A stretch of DNA of 64,000 nt from assembly GCF_012932915.1 (NCBI RefSeq), contig NZ_VCQU01000001.1, forward strand, positions 682,001-746,000, in the 5' to 3' direction. This DNA comes from Antrihabitans stalactiti. GTDB lineage: Bacteria > Actinomycetota > Actinomycetes > Mycobacteriales > Mycobacteriaceae. The notes beneath the pieces are model-generated. The model had not been told where the DNA came from. It ran no database searches and worked only from the letters and a program-made list of their open reading frames with translations. Both the position numbers and the translations under genes were made by a program. Shown one piece after another: positions 35,013 through 44,801 of this stretch. Within the stretch, counting starts at the first letter, position 1; each line of letters begins with the position of its first letter.

Positions 35013-38000
35013 ATGACCAGGACATCGAACGCACCGGAGCTACGCGCGAGACTGGCGGCACTCACTTTCCGCGACGAGCATCGGCTGCGCAGGCAAGTCG
35101 ACCGCGCGGCCACCCCGGACGCGATCGAGAAGGTCGAACGCGACATCGCCGCTGCCGAAGTGCGCGTCGCCAACCGGCGGGCGTCCGTGCCTGTGATCCG
35201 CTATCCCGAAGCATTGCCTGTCACCGCACGTCGAGAAGACATCGCTGCGGCGATCGCCGCACACCAGGTGGTCGTCGTCGCAGGCGAAACCGGCTCGGGC
35301 AAGACGACGCAGATTCCGAAGATCTGTCTGGAGCTAGGCCGGGGCATTCGCGGAACCATCGGCCACACCCAGCCGCGGCGGATCGCCGCCCGCACGGTCG
35401 CCGAGCGGATCGCCGAAGAACTCGACACCGAACTCGGTGACGTCGTCGGCTACACAGTGCGGTTCACCGACCACGCGTCGGAGGGCACCCTCGTCAAATT
35501 GATGACGGACGGCATTCTGCTCGCCGAGATTCAAAGAGATCGGCTGCTGCGCCGCTACGACACGCTGATCATCGACGAAGCGCACGAACGCAGCCTCAAT
35601 ATCGACTTCCTGCTCGGGTATCTGCAGCAGCTGCTGCCGCGCCGACCTGACCTCAAGGTGATCATCACCTCGGCGACCATCGATCCCGAGCTGTTCGCCC
35701 GGCACTTCGCTCGCAACGGCGTACCAGCGCCCATCGTCGAGGTATCCGGGCGGTCGTACCCCGTCGAGATCCGGTACCGACCGCTGACCGTCGAGACGAG
35801 TACCGAAACGATCGATCGCGATCCCGTCGACGCGGTGTGCGATGCGGTCGTCGAGTTGTTCGCGGCAGGCGACGGCGACGTGCTCGTCTTCCTGTCCGGT
35901 GAACGTGAAATCCGAGACACCGCCGATGCATTGAACGATCTGAAGCTCGCCCGCACCGAGGTCGTACCGCTCTACGCACGCTTGTCTGCGGCCGAACAGC
36001 ATCGCGTCTTCACCGGTCATACGGGTCGGCGCGTCGTACTGGCGACCAACGTTGCAGAGACGTCACTGACCGTGCCGGGCATCCGCTACGTCGTCGATCC
36101 CGGAACCGCCCGAATTTCGCGGTACTCCCAGCGAACCAAGGTCCAGCGGCTGCCGATCGAGCCCATCTCGCAGGCCTCGGCACGACAACGGTCCGGGCGG
36201 TGCGGGCGCGTCGCCGACGGCATCTGCATCCGGCTGTATTCCGAGGACGACTTCGACGCTCGCCCACAGTTCACCGAGCCGGAGATCCTTCGCACCAACC
36301 TGGCTGCCGTCATCCTGCAGATGACCGCACTCGGCCTCGGCGAGATCGAGAAGTTCCCGTTCGTCGAGCCGCCCGACAACCGCAGCATCCGCGATGGCGT
36401 TGCGCTGCTCGAAGAATTGGGCGCCATCACCACGACCAACGGTCTCGCGCTGACCAAGGTCGGTCGCGAACTCGCCCAGCTGCCCGTGGATCCGCGGATG
36501 GCACGCATGCTCGCCGAGGCACACAAAGTTGCGTGTCTGAAAGAGATGCTCATCATCGTCTCGGCGTTGGCGATTCCGGACGTCCGCGAGCGACCGTCGG
36601 AGCACCAGCAAGCCGCTGACACGTCGCACGCACGGTTCAACGTCGAAAACTCGGACTTCCTCGCCTTTTCCCGGCTGTGGGACTACCTCGCCGAGCAACG
36701 CCATTCGTTGTCGTCGAGCCAGTTTCGGCGAATGTGCAAGTCGGAATTCCTGCACTGGTTACGCATTCGCGAATGGCAGGACCTGCACGGCCAGCTCCGC
36801 ACGATCACGCGCGGACTCGGCTGGGACGAGAACTCCACGCCCGCAGGCGACAACGCTGTGCATCAGGCGCTGCTGGCTGGGCTGCTGTCCCACATCGGAC
36901 TGCGCGACGCCGAGACCCGCGATTTCCTCGGTGCCCGCGGCGCGAAATTCGCGATATTTCCCGGCTCGTCGTTGTTCAAGAAGCCGCCGCGGTGGGTTAT
37001 GGCCGCGGAATTGGTCGAGACGTCGCGACTGTGGGGCCGGATGGCCGGGCGCATCGAGCCGGAATGGGCGGAAAGGCTTGCGCCACATCTGATCAAGAAG
37101 ACCTATTCCGAACCGCATTGGTCGAGCAAACGCGGCTCGGCGATGGCCTACGAGCGGGTGACGCTCTACGGCATCCCGTTGGTGACTAATCGGCCGGTCG
37201 GTTACGGCCAGATCGATCCCGAAGCGTCGCGCGAGCTGTTCATTCGACATGCCCTGGTGCAAGGCGAGTGGCGGACGAACCACGAGTTCTTCCGCCGCAA
37301 CGTCGCGTTGCTCGACGACCTCGAAGGTCTCGAACACCGTGCTCGCCGACGCGACATCGTTGTCGACGACGAGACACTGTTCGCGTTCTACGACGAACGA
37401 ATCGGACCCCAGGTCGTCTCGGCGCAGCATTTCGACACGTGGTGGAAGAAGACGCGCCGCACACAACCGACCCTGCTCGATTTCACTCCCGAGGCGGTCC
37501 TCCACGAATCGGCTGCACCGGTTCTGAGCGGCGACTACCCGGACGCGTGGCGACAGGGTGAATTGCAGTTCGGCCTCACCTACCAATTCGAGCCGGGCGC
37601 CGCCGACGACGGCGTGACCGTGCGTATTCCGGTCGCGCAGCTCGCGCGCGTGCAAGGAGTCGGCTTCGACTGGTCGGTGCCCGGCATGCGCGAGGAGTTG
37701 GTGACCGCGCTCATCAAGACCCTCCCGAAACACCTGCGCCGCAACGTTGTTCCTGCGCCGGACTTTGCTCGCGCGGCACTTGCGGCCGTTCGGCCGCGGT
37801 CGGAACCGCTGGTCAACGCCATCGCTCGGGAGCTGACTCGCCTCGCGGGCTCCCCCATCGCGCCCGCCGACTTCGACGTCGCCGCGCTGCCGGACCACGT
37901 CCGGATGACCTTCGCCGCGATCGACGCCTCGGGAAAGATCGTCGGCAGCTCGAAAGACCTGACCGCGCTGCGTCGACAGCTGGCCACCGAGGTCGCCACC

Positions 38001-38891
38001 GCGGTCGCGCGTGCAGCTGACGGGGTCGAACGCGCGCCGGCGTCGACCTGGACCGCCGACACGCTCGGGACGATCGCCGACACGATCACCCGCGATGTCG
38101 GTGGCCAACGGGTGACCGGTTATCCAGCGCTGGTTCCTGAACGCACTGGCGTGGCTGTTCGGGTGCTGAGCACGCCTGGTGAACAGGCCGCGTCGATGCG
38201 GGCCGGCACCCGCGCCCTGATTCTTGCTGCGGTGCCGACTCCCGCGAAGCAGCTCACAGCCGGACTGTCGCCCTCCGCCCGAGTCGTCTTGAGCCAGAAC
38301 CCGCATGGATCAATCGACGCGCTGATCGACGACTGCCGAGCATGCGCCGTCGATGAATTGCTCAGCGCCGCCCGTGGACCCGTGCGCTCCCCCGAGCGAT
38401 TCGCTGAGCTCGTCGCCACAATTCGACCGCAACTGTTTCCCGCGGTGAGCGAACTGGTCCGGGCGGTCGTTCCGATCCTGACCAAGGCGGGCGAGCTGCG
38501 AAGTCGGCTCGACGGAGCGCGAGGCGAGCCGGCCGACGACGTCGCCGATCAGTTGAAGAACTTGGTGTTCGCCGGTTTCGTCACTGATCTCGGCCGCGCT
38601 CGACTGCGTGAGCTGCCGAGATATTTGGACGGTGCAATCGCGCGCCTGGACGCCTTGCCCGCAAGCGCGGACCGCGACCGTGCCGGAATGGTTGTGCTGG
38701 ACCGGGTATACGCCGCCTACGACCGATTGCTCGAGGCGCTGCCGGAAGCCCGGCGCAGCTCTGCGAGCGTGGTCGAAATATCGTGGATGATCGAGGAACT
38801 GAGAATCAGCTTGTTCGCGCAGCGGCTCGGGACGCCGTATCCGATCTCGGCGAAACGCATCGAGCGTGCGATCGCCGAAGCCGGCCGCTGA
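35013..38891 (+). CDS. hrpA: ATP-dependent RNA helicase HrpA
   Basis: This 1292-residue DEAH helicase has Walker A AGETGSGKTTQ (about residues 92-102), DEAH in IIDEAHERS, SAT in TSATIDPELF and motif VI QRSGRCGRVADG, followed by the HA2 and OB-fold domains and a DUF3418 C-terminal half, the full HrpA architecture. HrpA unwinds mRNA and helps rescue collided ribosomes in E. coli. The start ATG 35013 gives the normal N-terminus (APELRARLAALTFRDE). It ends 19 bases from the convergent nrdR gene. Confidence 0.93.
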   Translation: MTRTSNAPELRARLAALTFRDEHRLRRQVDRAATPDAIEKVERDIAAAEVRVANRRASVPVIRYPEALPVTARREDIAAAIAAHQVVVVAGETGSGKTTQIPKICLELGRGIRGTIGHTQPRRIAARTVAERIAEELDTELGDVVGYTVRFTDHASEGTLVKLMTDGILLAEIQRDRLLRRYDTLIIDEAHERSLNIDFLLGYLQQLLPRRPDLKVIITSATIDPELFARHFARNGVPAPIVEVSGRSYPVEIRYRPLTVETSTETIDRDPVDAVCDAVVELFAAGDGDVLVFLSGEREIRDTADALNDLKLARTEVVPLYARLSAAEQHRVFTGHTGRRVVLATNVAETSLTVPGIRYVVDPGTARISRYSQRTKVQRLPIEPISQASARQRSGRCGRVADGICIRLYSEDDFDARPQFTEPEILRTNLAAVILQMTALGLGEIEKFPFVEPPDNRSIRDGVALLEELGAITTTNGLALTKVGRELAQLPVDPRMARMLAEAHKVACLKEMLIIVSALAIPDVRERPSEHQQAADTSHARFNVENSDFLAFSRLWDYLAEQRHSLSSSQFRRMCKSEFLHWLRIREWQDLHGQLRTITRGLGWDENSTPAGDNAVHQALLAGLLSHIGLRDAETRDFLGARGAKFAIFPGSSLFKKPPRWVMAAELVETSRLWGRMAGRIEPEWAERLAPHLIKKTYSEPHWSSKRGSAMAYERVTLYGIPLVTNRPVGYGQIDPEASRELFIRHALVQGEWRTNHEFFRRNVALLDDLEGLEHRARRRDIVVDDETLFAFYDERIGPQVVSAQHFDTWWKKTRRTQPTLLDFTPEAVLHESAAPVLSGDYPDAWRQGELQFGLTYQFEPGAADDGVTVRIPVAQLARVQGVGFDWSVPGMREELVTALIKTLPKHLRRNVVPAPDFARAALAAVRPRSEPLVNAIARELTRLAGSPIAPADFDVAALPDHVRMTFAAIDASGKIVGSSKDLTALRRQLATEVATAVARAADGVERAPASTWTADTLGTIADTITRDVGGQRVTGYPALVPERTGVAVRVLSTPGEQAASMRAGTRALILAAVPTPAKQLTAGLSPSARVVLSQNPHGSIDALIDDCRACAVDELLSAARGPVRSPERFAELVATIRPQLFPAVSELVRAVVPILTKAGELRSRLDGARGEPADDVADQLKNLVFAGFVTDLGRARLRELPRYLDGAIARLDALPASADRDRAGMVVLDRVYAAYDRLLEALPEARRSSASVVEISWMIEELRISLFAQRLGTPYPISAKRIERAIAEAGR

Positions 38892-38910
38892 CTTACCAGC
38901 TACCGCAACG

Positions 38911-39375
38911 CTATTCGATAGGCGCGGATGCCCGGTGGGCCCGCAGATCTTCGATTTCGCGCTCGAAGTCGTCGGCCGAACTGAACGACCGATAGACCGA
39001 GGCAAATCGGAGATAGGCGACCTCGTCGAGATCACGCAACGGACCGAGGATGGCCAATCCGACTTCATGACTGGGAATCTCGGCCGACCCTGACGCGCGA
39101 ACTGTGTCTTCGACTTGCTGTGCAAGGAGATTGAGCGCGTCGTTGTCGACCTGCCGGCCCTGACATGCCCGCTTGACGCCTCGCATGACCTTCTCGCGAC
39201 TGAACGGTTCGGTGACGCCACTTCGCTTGACCACCGCAAGCACTGCAGTCTCGACCGTGGTGAACCGCCTACCGCAGTTGGGGCAAGACCGTCGTCTCCG
39301 AATCGCGGCGCCTTCTTCTGCCTCTCGTGAATCGACGACTCTGGAATCAGGGTGTCGACAGAATGGGCAGTGCAT
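38911..39375 (-). CDS. nrdR: Transcriptional repressor NrdR
   Basis: This 154-residue protein starts with the zinc ribbon [18 protein letters not shown] and CPNC (Cys3, Cys6, Cys31, Cys34), followed by the ATP-cone domain ([25 protein letters not shown]). NrdR senses ATP/dATP and represses ribonucleotide reductase genes. No nrd gene lies here. Start is ATG 39375, the only one giving the family N-terminus. The 236 bases between it and the LysM gene contain nothing I can recognise. It neighbours lexA, as in mycobacteria. Confidence 0.95.
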   Translation of the reverse strand: MHCPFCRHPDSRVVDSREAEEGAAIRRRRSCPNCGRRFTTVETAVLAVVKRSGVTEPFSREKVMRGVKRACQGRQVDNDALNLLAQQVEDTVRASGSAEIPSHEVGLAILGPLRDLDEVAYLRFASVYRSFSSADDFEREIEDLRAHRASAPIE

Positions 39376-39611
39376 GCCGAGTCCTTCTTCGATGCCGACA
39401 TGCTCGCGACCGACCAGCGCAACCGCTCGGGAGCCGTCGAACAACAACTCACGAAGCGGAACAGCGAAGTCGACGCGACCACTCGGCGTGGCGTGACCAA
39501 CAGGATCCGAGGATACCCGTCCGACTGCCAACCCATCGCGAACGCCCACAAGCAGTGGCGCGAGCCCAGACCTGGCCTGGGCCAATGACTCGAACATGGC
39601 CGACCCACGAA

Positions 39612-40061
39612 CTACTGGGCGACCGTGGCCGGTGTGATGAGCGACTGCCCCGGCGCGACACTCGCGGTCGACATTGCATTCAGATCGAGAATCCGTGCAA
39701 CTGTCTGGTCGACCGGCAGATCCGGCGCAACACGGGCTGCGACGTCGGACAACGACTCGCCTTCCTGCACCTGGACGACCACAGTGTCTGCGGGACCGTC
39801 GGTGAGCGCACCGGTCTTCATATTCCACAGACCGGCTAGACCGCACACGACCAGCGCACTGAGCAACGCGGTGGCAACTGCGACACCGAAGCCATGCCCG
39901 GTTCCGACCGCGCTGCGATGCGGCGCGGTCGAAAAACCGTCGCTGTGGTGGCCGTATTCGACAAGCCCGTTCGCGGGCCTGCTGAAATCCCGGCTGCGAG
40001 TGCGTGTTCGGGCAGGCGCCGTGGTGTCGATGTCGCGGTACTCGTGCGTTGCGATGCTCAT
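39612..40061 (-). CDS. LysM-domain cell-wall protein (ChiZ/Rv2719c-like)
   Basis: This 149-residue protein has a basic cytoplasmic N-terminus, one transmembrane helix (about residues 57-80, [20 protein letters not shown]) and an extracytoplasmic LysM domain ([26 protein letters not shown]). The M. tuberculosis counterpart is SOS-induced and inhibits cell division after DNA damage. It is divergent from lexA, and the intergenic region has one good and one weaker LexA box, so damage induction is likely here too. Confidence 0.88.
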   Translation of the reverse strand: MSIATHEYRDIDTTAPARTRTRSRDFSRPANGLVEYGHHSDGFSTAPHRSAVGTGHGFGVAVATALLSALVVCGLAGLWNMKTGALTDGPADTVVVQVQEGESLSDVAARVAPDLPVDQTVARILDLNAMSTASVAPGQSLITPATVAQ

Positions 40062-40103
40062 CGCGTCCTCCGATAGTCCGTCTAGTGTTCGATCAAGCGT
40101 TCG

Positions 40104-40119
40104 ATGAACGCCTGTTCGA
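40104..40119. promoter_or_regulatory. Weaker LexA (SOS) box, LysM gene side
   Basis: ATGAACGCCTGTTCGA fits the actinobacterial box TCGAAC-N4-GTTCGA with two mismatches in the left arm. It lies about 43 bases upstream of the LysM gene start codon. Confidence 0.55.
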
Positions 40120-40167
40120 ATTTTCTACCACGGCCCACCGACAAAGTCTCTAGATTCGCGACACGTG

Positions 40168-40183
40168 TCGAACAGGTGTTTGA
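40168..40183. promoter_or_regulatory. LexA (SOS) box upstream of lexA
   Basis: TCGAACAGGTGTTTGA matches TCGAAC-N4-GTTCGA with one mismatch in the right arm. It lies between the divergent LysM and lexA genes, and suits autoregulation of lexA. Confidence 0.8.
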
Positions 40184-40329
40184 AACAGTCGGTGGATCGC
40201 GCTAGATTCAACACCGACACACCGAGGTCGGCGAGCACCGGCGCAAGGGCCGGGATTTCGCTCGGGATTTCGCTCAACGCGAGCAAGCCAACTGGGAGGA
40301 CGGTCGACGAAAATGAAGGACGGACACCA

Positions 40330-41019
40330 ATGAGCGACGACAACCACGACGGGCCGGATATCGCGTCCGGTCTCACCGATCGGCAGCGCAAGGTTCTCGA
40401 GGTCATCCGGGCATCGGTCAACGAGCGTGGCTACCCGCCCAGCATCCGCGAGATCGGCGACGCGGTCGGATTGACGTCGACGTCGTCGGTCGCACACCAG
40501 CTGCGCACGTTGGAGCGCAAGGGATTTCTGCGTCGCGACCCCAATCGGCCGCGCGCCGTCGATGTTCGCGGACTCGACGAATCGTTCGGCCCGCCGCCGC
40601 ACGACGATTCACAACCACCGTCCGCCGAACACGACGAGCTGCCGACGCCGACGTTCGTGCCGGTGCTCGGTCGCATCGCCGCCGGCGGGCCGATCCTCGC
40701 CGAACAAGCCGTGGAAGACGTCTTCCCGCTCCCCCGCGAACTCGTCGGCGACGGGTCATTGTTCCTGCTGAAGGTGGTCGGTGAGTCGATGATCGATGCC
40801 GCGATCTGCGACGACGACTGGGTGGTCGTCAGGCAGCAGAACGTCGCGGACAACGGTGACATCGTCGCTGCGATGATCGAGGGCGAAGCCACGGTCAAGA
40901 CCTTCAAGAAGTCCGGCAAGCAGGTGTGGCTGCTACCCCACAACCCGCTCTTCGAACCGATCAACGGCAACAACGCGGCAATCCTCGGAAAGGTGGTCAC
41001 CGTCATCCGCAAGCTGTGA
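40330..41019 (+). CDS. lexA: SOS response repressor LexA
   Basis: This 229-residue LexA has a winged helix ([44 protein letters not shown]), a linker, and a peptidase domain. The self-cleavage site is Ala118-Gly119 in GRIAAGGP, the catalytic serine is Ser153 in GESMID, and the lysine is Lys190 in ATVKTF. RecA-stimulated cleavage derepresses SOS genes. Start is ATG 40330 with AAGGA nine bases before; the frame is open upstream through the SOS box but has no family similarity there. Confidence 0.97.
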   Translation: MSDDNHDGPDIASGLTDRQRKVLEVIRASVNERGYPPSIREIGDAVGLTSTSSVAHQLRTLERKGFLRRDPNRPRAVDVRGLDESFGPPPHDDSQPPSAEHDELPTPTFVPVLGRIAAGGPILAEQAVEDVFPLPRELVGDGSLFLLKVVGESMIDAAICDDDWVVVRQQNVADNGDIVAAMIEGEATVKTFKKSGKQVWLLPHNPLFEPINGNNAAILGKVVTVIRKL

Positions 41020-41038
41020 CGCTGCCCGACGCTCGCGC

Positions 41039-42184
41039 TCAGGCCAGGTTCAGGCCCCTGCCGATGATTTCCTTCATGATCTCGGTGGTGCCGCCGTAAA
41101 TGGTCTGCACGCGGGCGTCCATGTACGCCTTGGCAATCGGGTATTCCTTCATGTACCCGTAGCCGCCGTGCAACTGCAGGCAGCGGTCGATCAGCTTGAC
41201 CTGTGCCTCCGAGCTCCACATCTTCGCCATGGCGGCTTCCTGCACGGTCAGCTTGTCTGCGTTGAGCAGCTCGATGCACTTGTCGACAAAGACGCGCACG
41301 ATCGTCGTCTCGGTCGCCAGCTCGGCGAGCACGAATCGGGTGTTCTGGAGCGCGCCGATCGGCTTTCCGAATGCTTTGCGGTCGCGGCAGTACTGGATGG
41401 TCGTCTCGAGTGATGCTTCCATCGCGGCGATTGCCATGACAGCGATGGACAACCGCTCTTGGGGCAGGTTCTGCATCAGGTGGATGAAGCCCATCCCCTC
41501 CTGGCCGAGCAGGTTTGCCGCCGGTACTCGAACATCGGTGAAGTTGAGTTCGGCGGTGTCCTGGGCAACAAGGCCGATCTTGTCGAGGTGACGCCCCCGT
41601 TCGAAGCCGGCCATCCCGCGCTCGACCACGAACAAGCTGAAGCCCTGCGCTCCCTTGTCAGGATCGGTCTTCGCGACCACGATCACGAGGTCGGAATTGA
41701 TGCCGTTGGTGATGAAGGTCTTCGATCCGTTGATCACCCAGTCGTCGCCGTCACGAACCGCGCGAGTTTTGATTCCCTGCAGGTCACTGCCTGTGCCAGG
41801 CTCGGTCATGGCGATTGCGCTGATCAGTTCGCCACTCGCGAAACCGGGCAGCCAGCGCTGTTTCTGCTCGTCGTTGCACAGGTCGATGAAGTACGGCGCA
41901 CACACGTCGTTGTGCAGGGTGAAGCCCAATCCGCTGTAACGACCCTTTGTCGTCTCCTCGGTGATGACCGCGTTGTAGCGGAAGTCCTTGACACCGCCGC
42001 CACCGTATTCCTCGGGGACAGCCATCCCGAGGAAGCCCTCTTTCCCTGCTTCCAGCCACACGTCACGGTCGACGATGTGCTGTTCTTCCCACTTGTCGTG
42101 GTTCGGGGCGACGTGCTGCTCCAAGAACTTTCGGTACGACTCGCGGAACAGATCGTGTTCGGGCTCGAAAAGGGTGCGCTCCAT
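41039..42184 (-). CDS. Acyl-CoA dehydrogenase (FadE20-like)
   Basis: This 381-residue flavoprotein acyl-CoA dehydrogenase has FAD-binding AMTEPGTGSDLQGI, the helix region DRKAFGKPIGALQNTRF, LQLHGGYGYMKEYPI and the catalytic-base loop QTIYGGTTEIMKEIIGR with Glu in place. It is closest in wording to long-chain acyl-CoA dehydrogenases, and its position between lexA and hflX matches fadE20 (Rv2724c). Chain length cannot be read. Start is ATG 42184 with CAGGAG upstream. A perfect palindrome lies about 20 bases before the start. Confidence 0.9.
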   Translation of the reverse strand: MERTLFEPEHDLFRESYRKFLEQHVAPNHDKWEEQHIVDRDVWLEAGKEGFLGMAVPEEYGGGGVKDFRYNAVITEETTKGRYSGLGFTLHNDVCAPYFIDLCNDEQKQRWLPGFASGELISAIAMTEPGTGSDLQGIKTRAVRDGDDWVINGSKTFITNGINSDLVIVVAKTDPDKGAQGFSLFVVERGMAGFERGRHLDKIGLVAQDTAELNFTDVRVPAANLLGQEGMGFIHLMQNLPQERLSIAVMAIAAMEASLETTIQYCRDRKAFGKPIGALQNTRFVLAELATETTIVRVFVDKCIELLNADKLTVQEAAMAKMWSSEAQVKLIDRCLQLHGGYGYMKEYPIAKAYMDARVQTIYGGTTEIMKEIIGRGLNLA

Positions 42185-42204
42185 TGCGGCTCCTGAATAT
42201 TGGT

Positions 42205-42221
42205 GTTGGCACGTTGCCAAC
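42205..42221. promoter_or_regulatory. Operator-like palindrome upstream of fadE20-like gene
   Basis: GTTGGCACGTTGCCAAC has perfect 6-bp arms around five bases. It is placed between the ptsI stop and the acyl-CoA dehydrogenase start, a position suited to repression by a fatty acid-responsive regulator. The regulator is not identified. Confidence 0.5.
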
Positions 42222-42232
42222 GAGAATACCCG

Positions 42233-43915
42233 TCAGCCCAGGATGCCCGTCGCGACCGCCCTCGCTTGCGTCGGGTCGTCGGTAGCGAGCACCGCTTCCG
42301 CGGCGCGCCGACACTCGTCGAACGTCACAGACGCCACCCGCGCGCCGACGGACCCTACTGCGGCAGCCGCACACGACAACGAAGTGATACCCAAACCGAC
42401 GAGCACGCAGGCCAAAACTGGATCGGCAGCGGCCTCGCCGCACACTCCGACCGGCTTGCCCACCGCCGCACCCGCCGCAGCGGTTCGCGCAACGAGCGCG
42501 AGTACTGCCGGCTGCCAAGGGTCGGTCAACGCTGCGAGATCAGCCGACTGACGGTCCGCGGCCATTGTGTACTGGGCAAGGTCGTTGGTACCGATCGACA
42601 GGAAGTCCACGTGGGACAGGATCCGTTCCGCCAGCAGCGCCGCGGAGGGAACTTCGATCATCACGCCCGGCGACAATCCGCGCGACCGCACCTTCGCCGC
42701 AAACGACGCCGCCTCGGCCGGGGTCGCGATCATCGGTGCCATCACCCACGGTGCGGTGCCGGTCGCGGCAGCGGCCTGCGCAATCGCGTCAAGCTGGCGA
42801 TCGAGAATCCCGCTGTCGTGCATGGCGATTCGAATGCCGCGCACACCGAGGGCTGGGTTCGGCTCGTCGGGGTGGCTCGCGAATCGCAGCGGCTTGTCGG
42901 ACCCAGCATCCAGCGTACGAATGACGACCTTCCGGCCGCCGAACGCGTCGAGCACTGCTTCGTAGATCGTCGCCTGCTCGTCGACAGTCGGTTCGGTATC
43001 GCGGTCGAGGAAGCACAATTCGGTGCGAAAGAGTCCGACTCCCCCGGCAGCAGTCTGGCTGGCCGCTTGCGCCCCAGCCCCGTCCTGCACGTTCGCGAGG
43101 ATGTCGACGCGACGTCCATCGCTCGTCGCGCCCGGACCCGACCAGCGCGCCGAAGCCTGCGCGTTCACTCGATACGCGGCGACGGCTGCGGCAGCAGCTT
43201 GCGGGTCCGGGGCCACCTGGACCTCGCCCGTCGTACCGTCGACCAGCACAGCCGCACCTGCAGGAACGTCGTCGAGTCCGTCTACGGCGACGATGCACGG
43301 AATGCCCAGCTGACGAGCGATGATCGCGGTATGGCTCGTCGGCCCGCCGCGTGAGGTCGCCAGACCGAGGATGAGCGACGCGTCCAACCCAGCGGTATCT
43401 GCGGGGGCCAGGTCGTCGGCAAGCAAGATCGAGGGTTCATCGGGTATCGGGATGCCGGGCTCGGGAGCACCTGCGAGTTCGGCGATGACGCGATCTCGGA
43501 CATCGTGCAGGTCGGTGACCCGCTCGGCCATCAGCCCACCGAGTTTGGTGAACATCGTGGCGAATTTCTCGGTCGCGCCGGCCGCGGCGGCCGCAGCCGG
43601 AGTTCCCGCGTCGATGAGTTTCTCGGCAGCACGCAACCAACCACGGTCCTGGGCCATCGCTGCATTGGCGGCCAGCACCTCGGCGGCTGCGCCACTCGCG
43701 TGGCCTGCTCGTTCCTTCAACCGCGCAGCCACGGCCGACGTGGCGCGCGTGAATTCCTCACGCTGAGCGGATCGAAGGGCTTCGGCAACAGGGCGGATAT
43801 CGATATCCAGCACGGGACGCACACCCGGCCGGATCGCCCTCGCGTAGCCGACGCCGGGGACCACTGGGGTGCCGCGCAACACCGTGAGCGCTATATCCCG
43901 GACCGAATGTGTCAT
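42233..43915 (-). CDS. ptsI: PTS enzyme I
   Basis: This 560-residue phosphoenolpyruvate-protein phosphotransferase has the phosphorylated His195 in GGPTSHTAIIARQ, PEP-binding FRTELCFLDRD, and the C-terminal GTNDLAQYTMAADR and GVCGEAAADP motifs. It accepts phosphate from PEP and passes it to HPr. It is transcribed away from fruR-fruK-fruA-ptsH, so a complete fructose PTS is encoded here. No glucose-specific enzyme is present in the window. Confidence 0.95.
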   Translation of the reverse strand: MTHSVRDIALTVLRGTPVVPGVGYARAIRPGVRPVLDIDIRPVAEALRSAQREEFTRATSAVAARLKERAGHASGAAAEVLAANAAMAQDRGWLRAAEKLIDAGTPAAAAAAGATEKFATMFTKLGGLMAERVTDLHDVRDRVIAELAGAPEPGIPIPDEPSILLADDLAPADTAGLDASLILGLATSRGGPTSHTAIIARQLGIPCIVAVDGLDDVPAGAAVLVDGTTGEVQVAPDPQAAAAAVAAYRVNAQASARWSGPGATSDGRRVDILANVQDGAGAQAASQTAAGGVGLFRTELCFLDRDTEPTVDEQATIYEAVLDAFGGRKVVIRTLDAGSDKPLRFASHPDEPNPALGVRGIRIAMHDSGILDRQLDAIAQAAAATGTAPWVMAPMIATPAEAASFAAKVRSRGLSPGVMIEVPSAALLAERILSHVDFLSIGTNDLAQYTMAADRQSADLAALTDPWQPAVLALVARTAAAGAAVGKPVGVCGEAAADPVLACVLVGLGITSLSCAAAAVGSVGARVASVTFDECRRAAEAVLATDDPTQARAVATGILG

Positions 43916-43968
43916 GTGAGCTCCTCGTCACGTCTTGTGCCTTACGTGACCTAGCTTACTCAAAATTC

Positions 43969-43998
43969 TTGACAAAGCAACAGAGTCGGGCGTAAAAC
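43969..43998 (+). promoter_or_regulatory. Probable promoter of the fru operon
   Basis: TTGACA (43969-43974) and TAAAAC (43993-43998) are spaced 18 bases, 36 bases before the fruR start codon. The region to 44023 is strikingly A-rich (AACAACATATAACC), which could hold the FruR operator. The hexamers are only partial matches to the consensus. Confidence 0.45.
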
Positions 43999-44033
43999 AA
44001 CATATAACCAAATCAAACACAAAGGAGACGGAC

Positions 44034-44801
44034 ATGTACGCAGAGGAACGCCAACAGGCGATCGCCTCGCTTGTCGGTCAGCGTGGCCGCGTTTCGGTAG
44101 CAGACCTATCCGATCTCTACAGCGTCACGACCGAGACGGTGCGCCGCGATCTTGCGGTGCTCGACCGGATGGGCGTCATCCGCCGAGTCCACGGCGGAGC
44201 AGTGCCCGCTACCGCGTTGACGGCACTGGAGCCAGGTATTGCAGAACGCGAGGTCGCGCACGCAGACGAGAAGGACCGCATCGCCAAAGCTGCCCTCGAC
44301 TTCTTGCCTGGTGCCGGCGGCAGCATCTTGTTCGACGCCGGAACCACGACGGGCCGGATCGCGGCGCTTCTGCCTGCAGATCGGGATCTGACGGTGGTGA
44401 CCAACTCCATTCCGATCGCCGCGCGTATCTCCACACTCGGCGGCGTATCACTGCAGGTGTTGGGCGGACGGGTCCGCGGGCTGACCCAGGCCGCCGTCGG
44501 CGACGAGGCGCTCCGCGCCCTCGCCACGCTGCGCGTCGATGTCGCGTTCATCGGAACGAACGCCATCAGCACCGGTCACGGAGTGTCGACGCCCGACAGC
44601 GACGAAGCCGCCGTCAAGCGAGCAATGGTCGCCGCAGCCCACCACGTCGTCGTCGTAGCCGATTCGTCGAAGATCGGTCGCGAACTTCTGATCAGCTTCG
44701 GCTCACTCGATCGAATCGACGTACTGGTCACCGATTCCGACATCGCCGACGCCGACAGAGACGCGATCCGCGAACTCGGCGTCGAGGTCGTCGTCGCATG
44801 A
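44034..44801 (+). CDS. DeoR-family regulator of the fructose operon (FruR-like)
   Basis: This 255-residue DeoR repressor has an N-terminal helix-turn-helix (VSVADLSDLYSVTTETVRRDLAVLDRMGVIRRVHGG) and a phosphosugar-sensing domain (LPADRDLTVVTNSIPIA, FIGTNAISTGHGVSTPDSDEAAVKRAM). As first gene of the fru operon it is expected to sense fructose-1-phosphate (or bisphosphate). Start is ATG 44034 with AAGGAG; the stop overlaps the fruK ATG by four bases (ATGA). Confidence 0.9.
   Translation: MYAEERQQAIASLVGQRGRVSVADLSDLYSVTTETVRRDLAVLDRMGVIRRVHGGAVPATALTALEPGIAEREVAHADEKDRIAKAALDFLPGAGGSILFDAGTTTGRIAALLPADRDLTVVTNSIPIAARISTLGGVSLQVLGGRVRGLTQAAVGDEALRALATLRVDVAFIGTNAISTGHGVSTPDSDEAAVKRAMVAAAHHVVVVADSSKIGRELLISFGSLDRIDVLVTDSDIADADRDAIRELGVEVVVA

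Noticed and set aside
36759-38306. Minus-strand open frame inside hrpA
   Set aside because: Composition of a shadow frame (Arg, Gly, Val, Asp repeats); hrpA reads through with intact domains.
39376-39611. Gap between nrdR and the LysM gene examined for a small gene or NrdR boxes
   Set aside because: Only low-quality frames continuing from nrdR and no paired NrdR box were seen.
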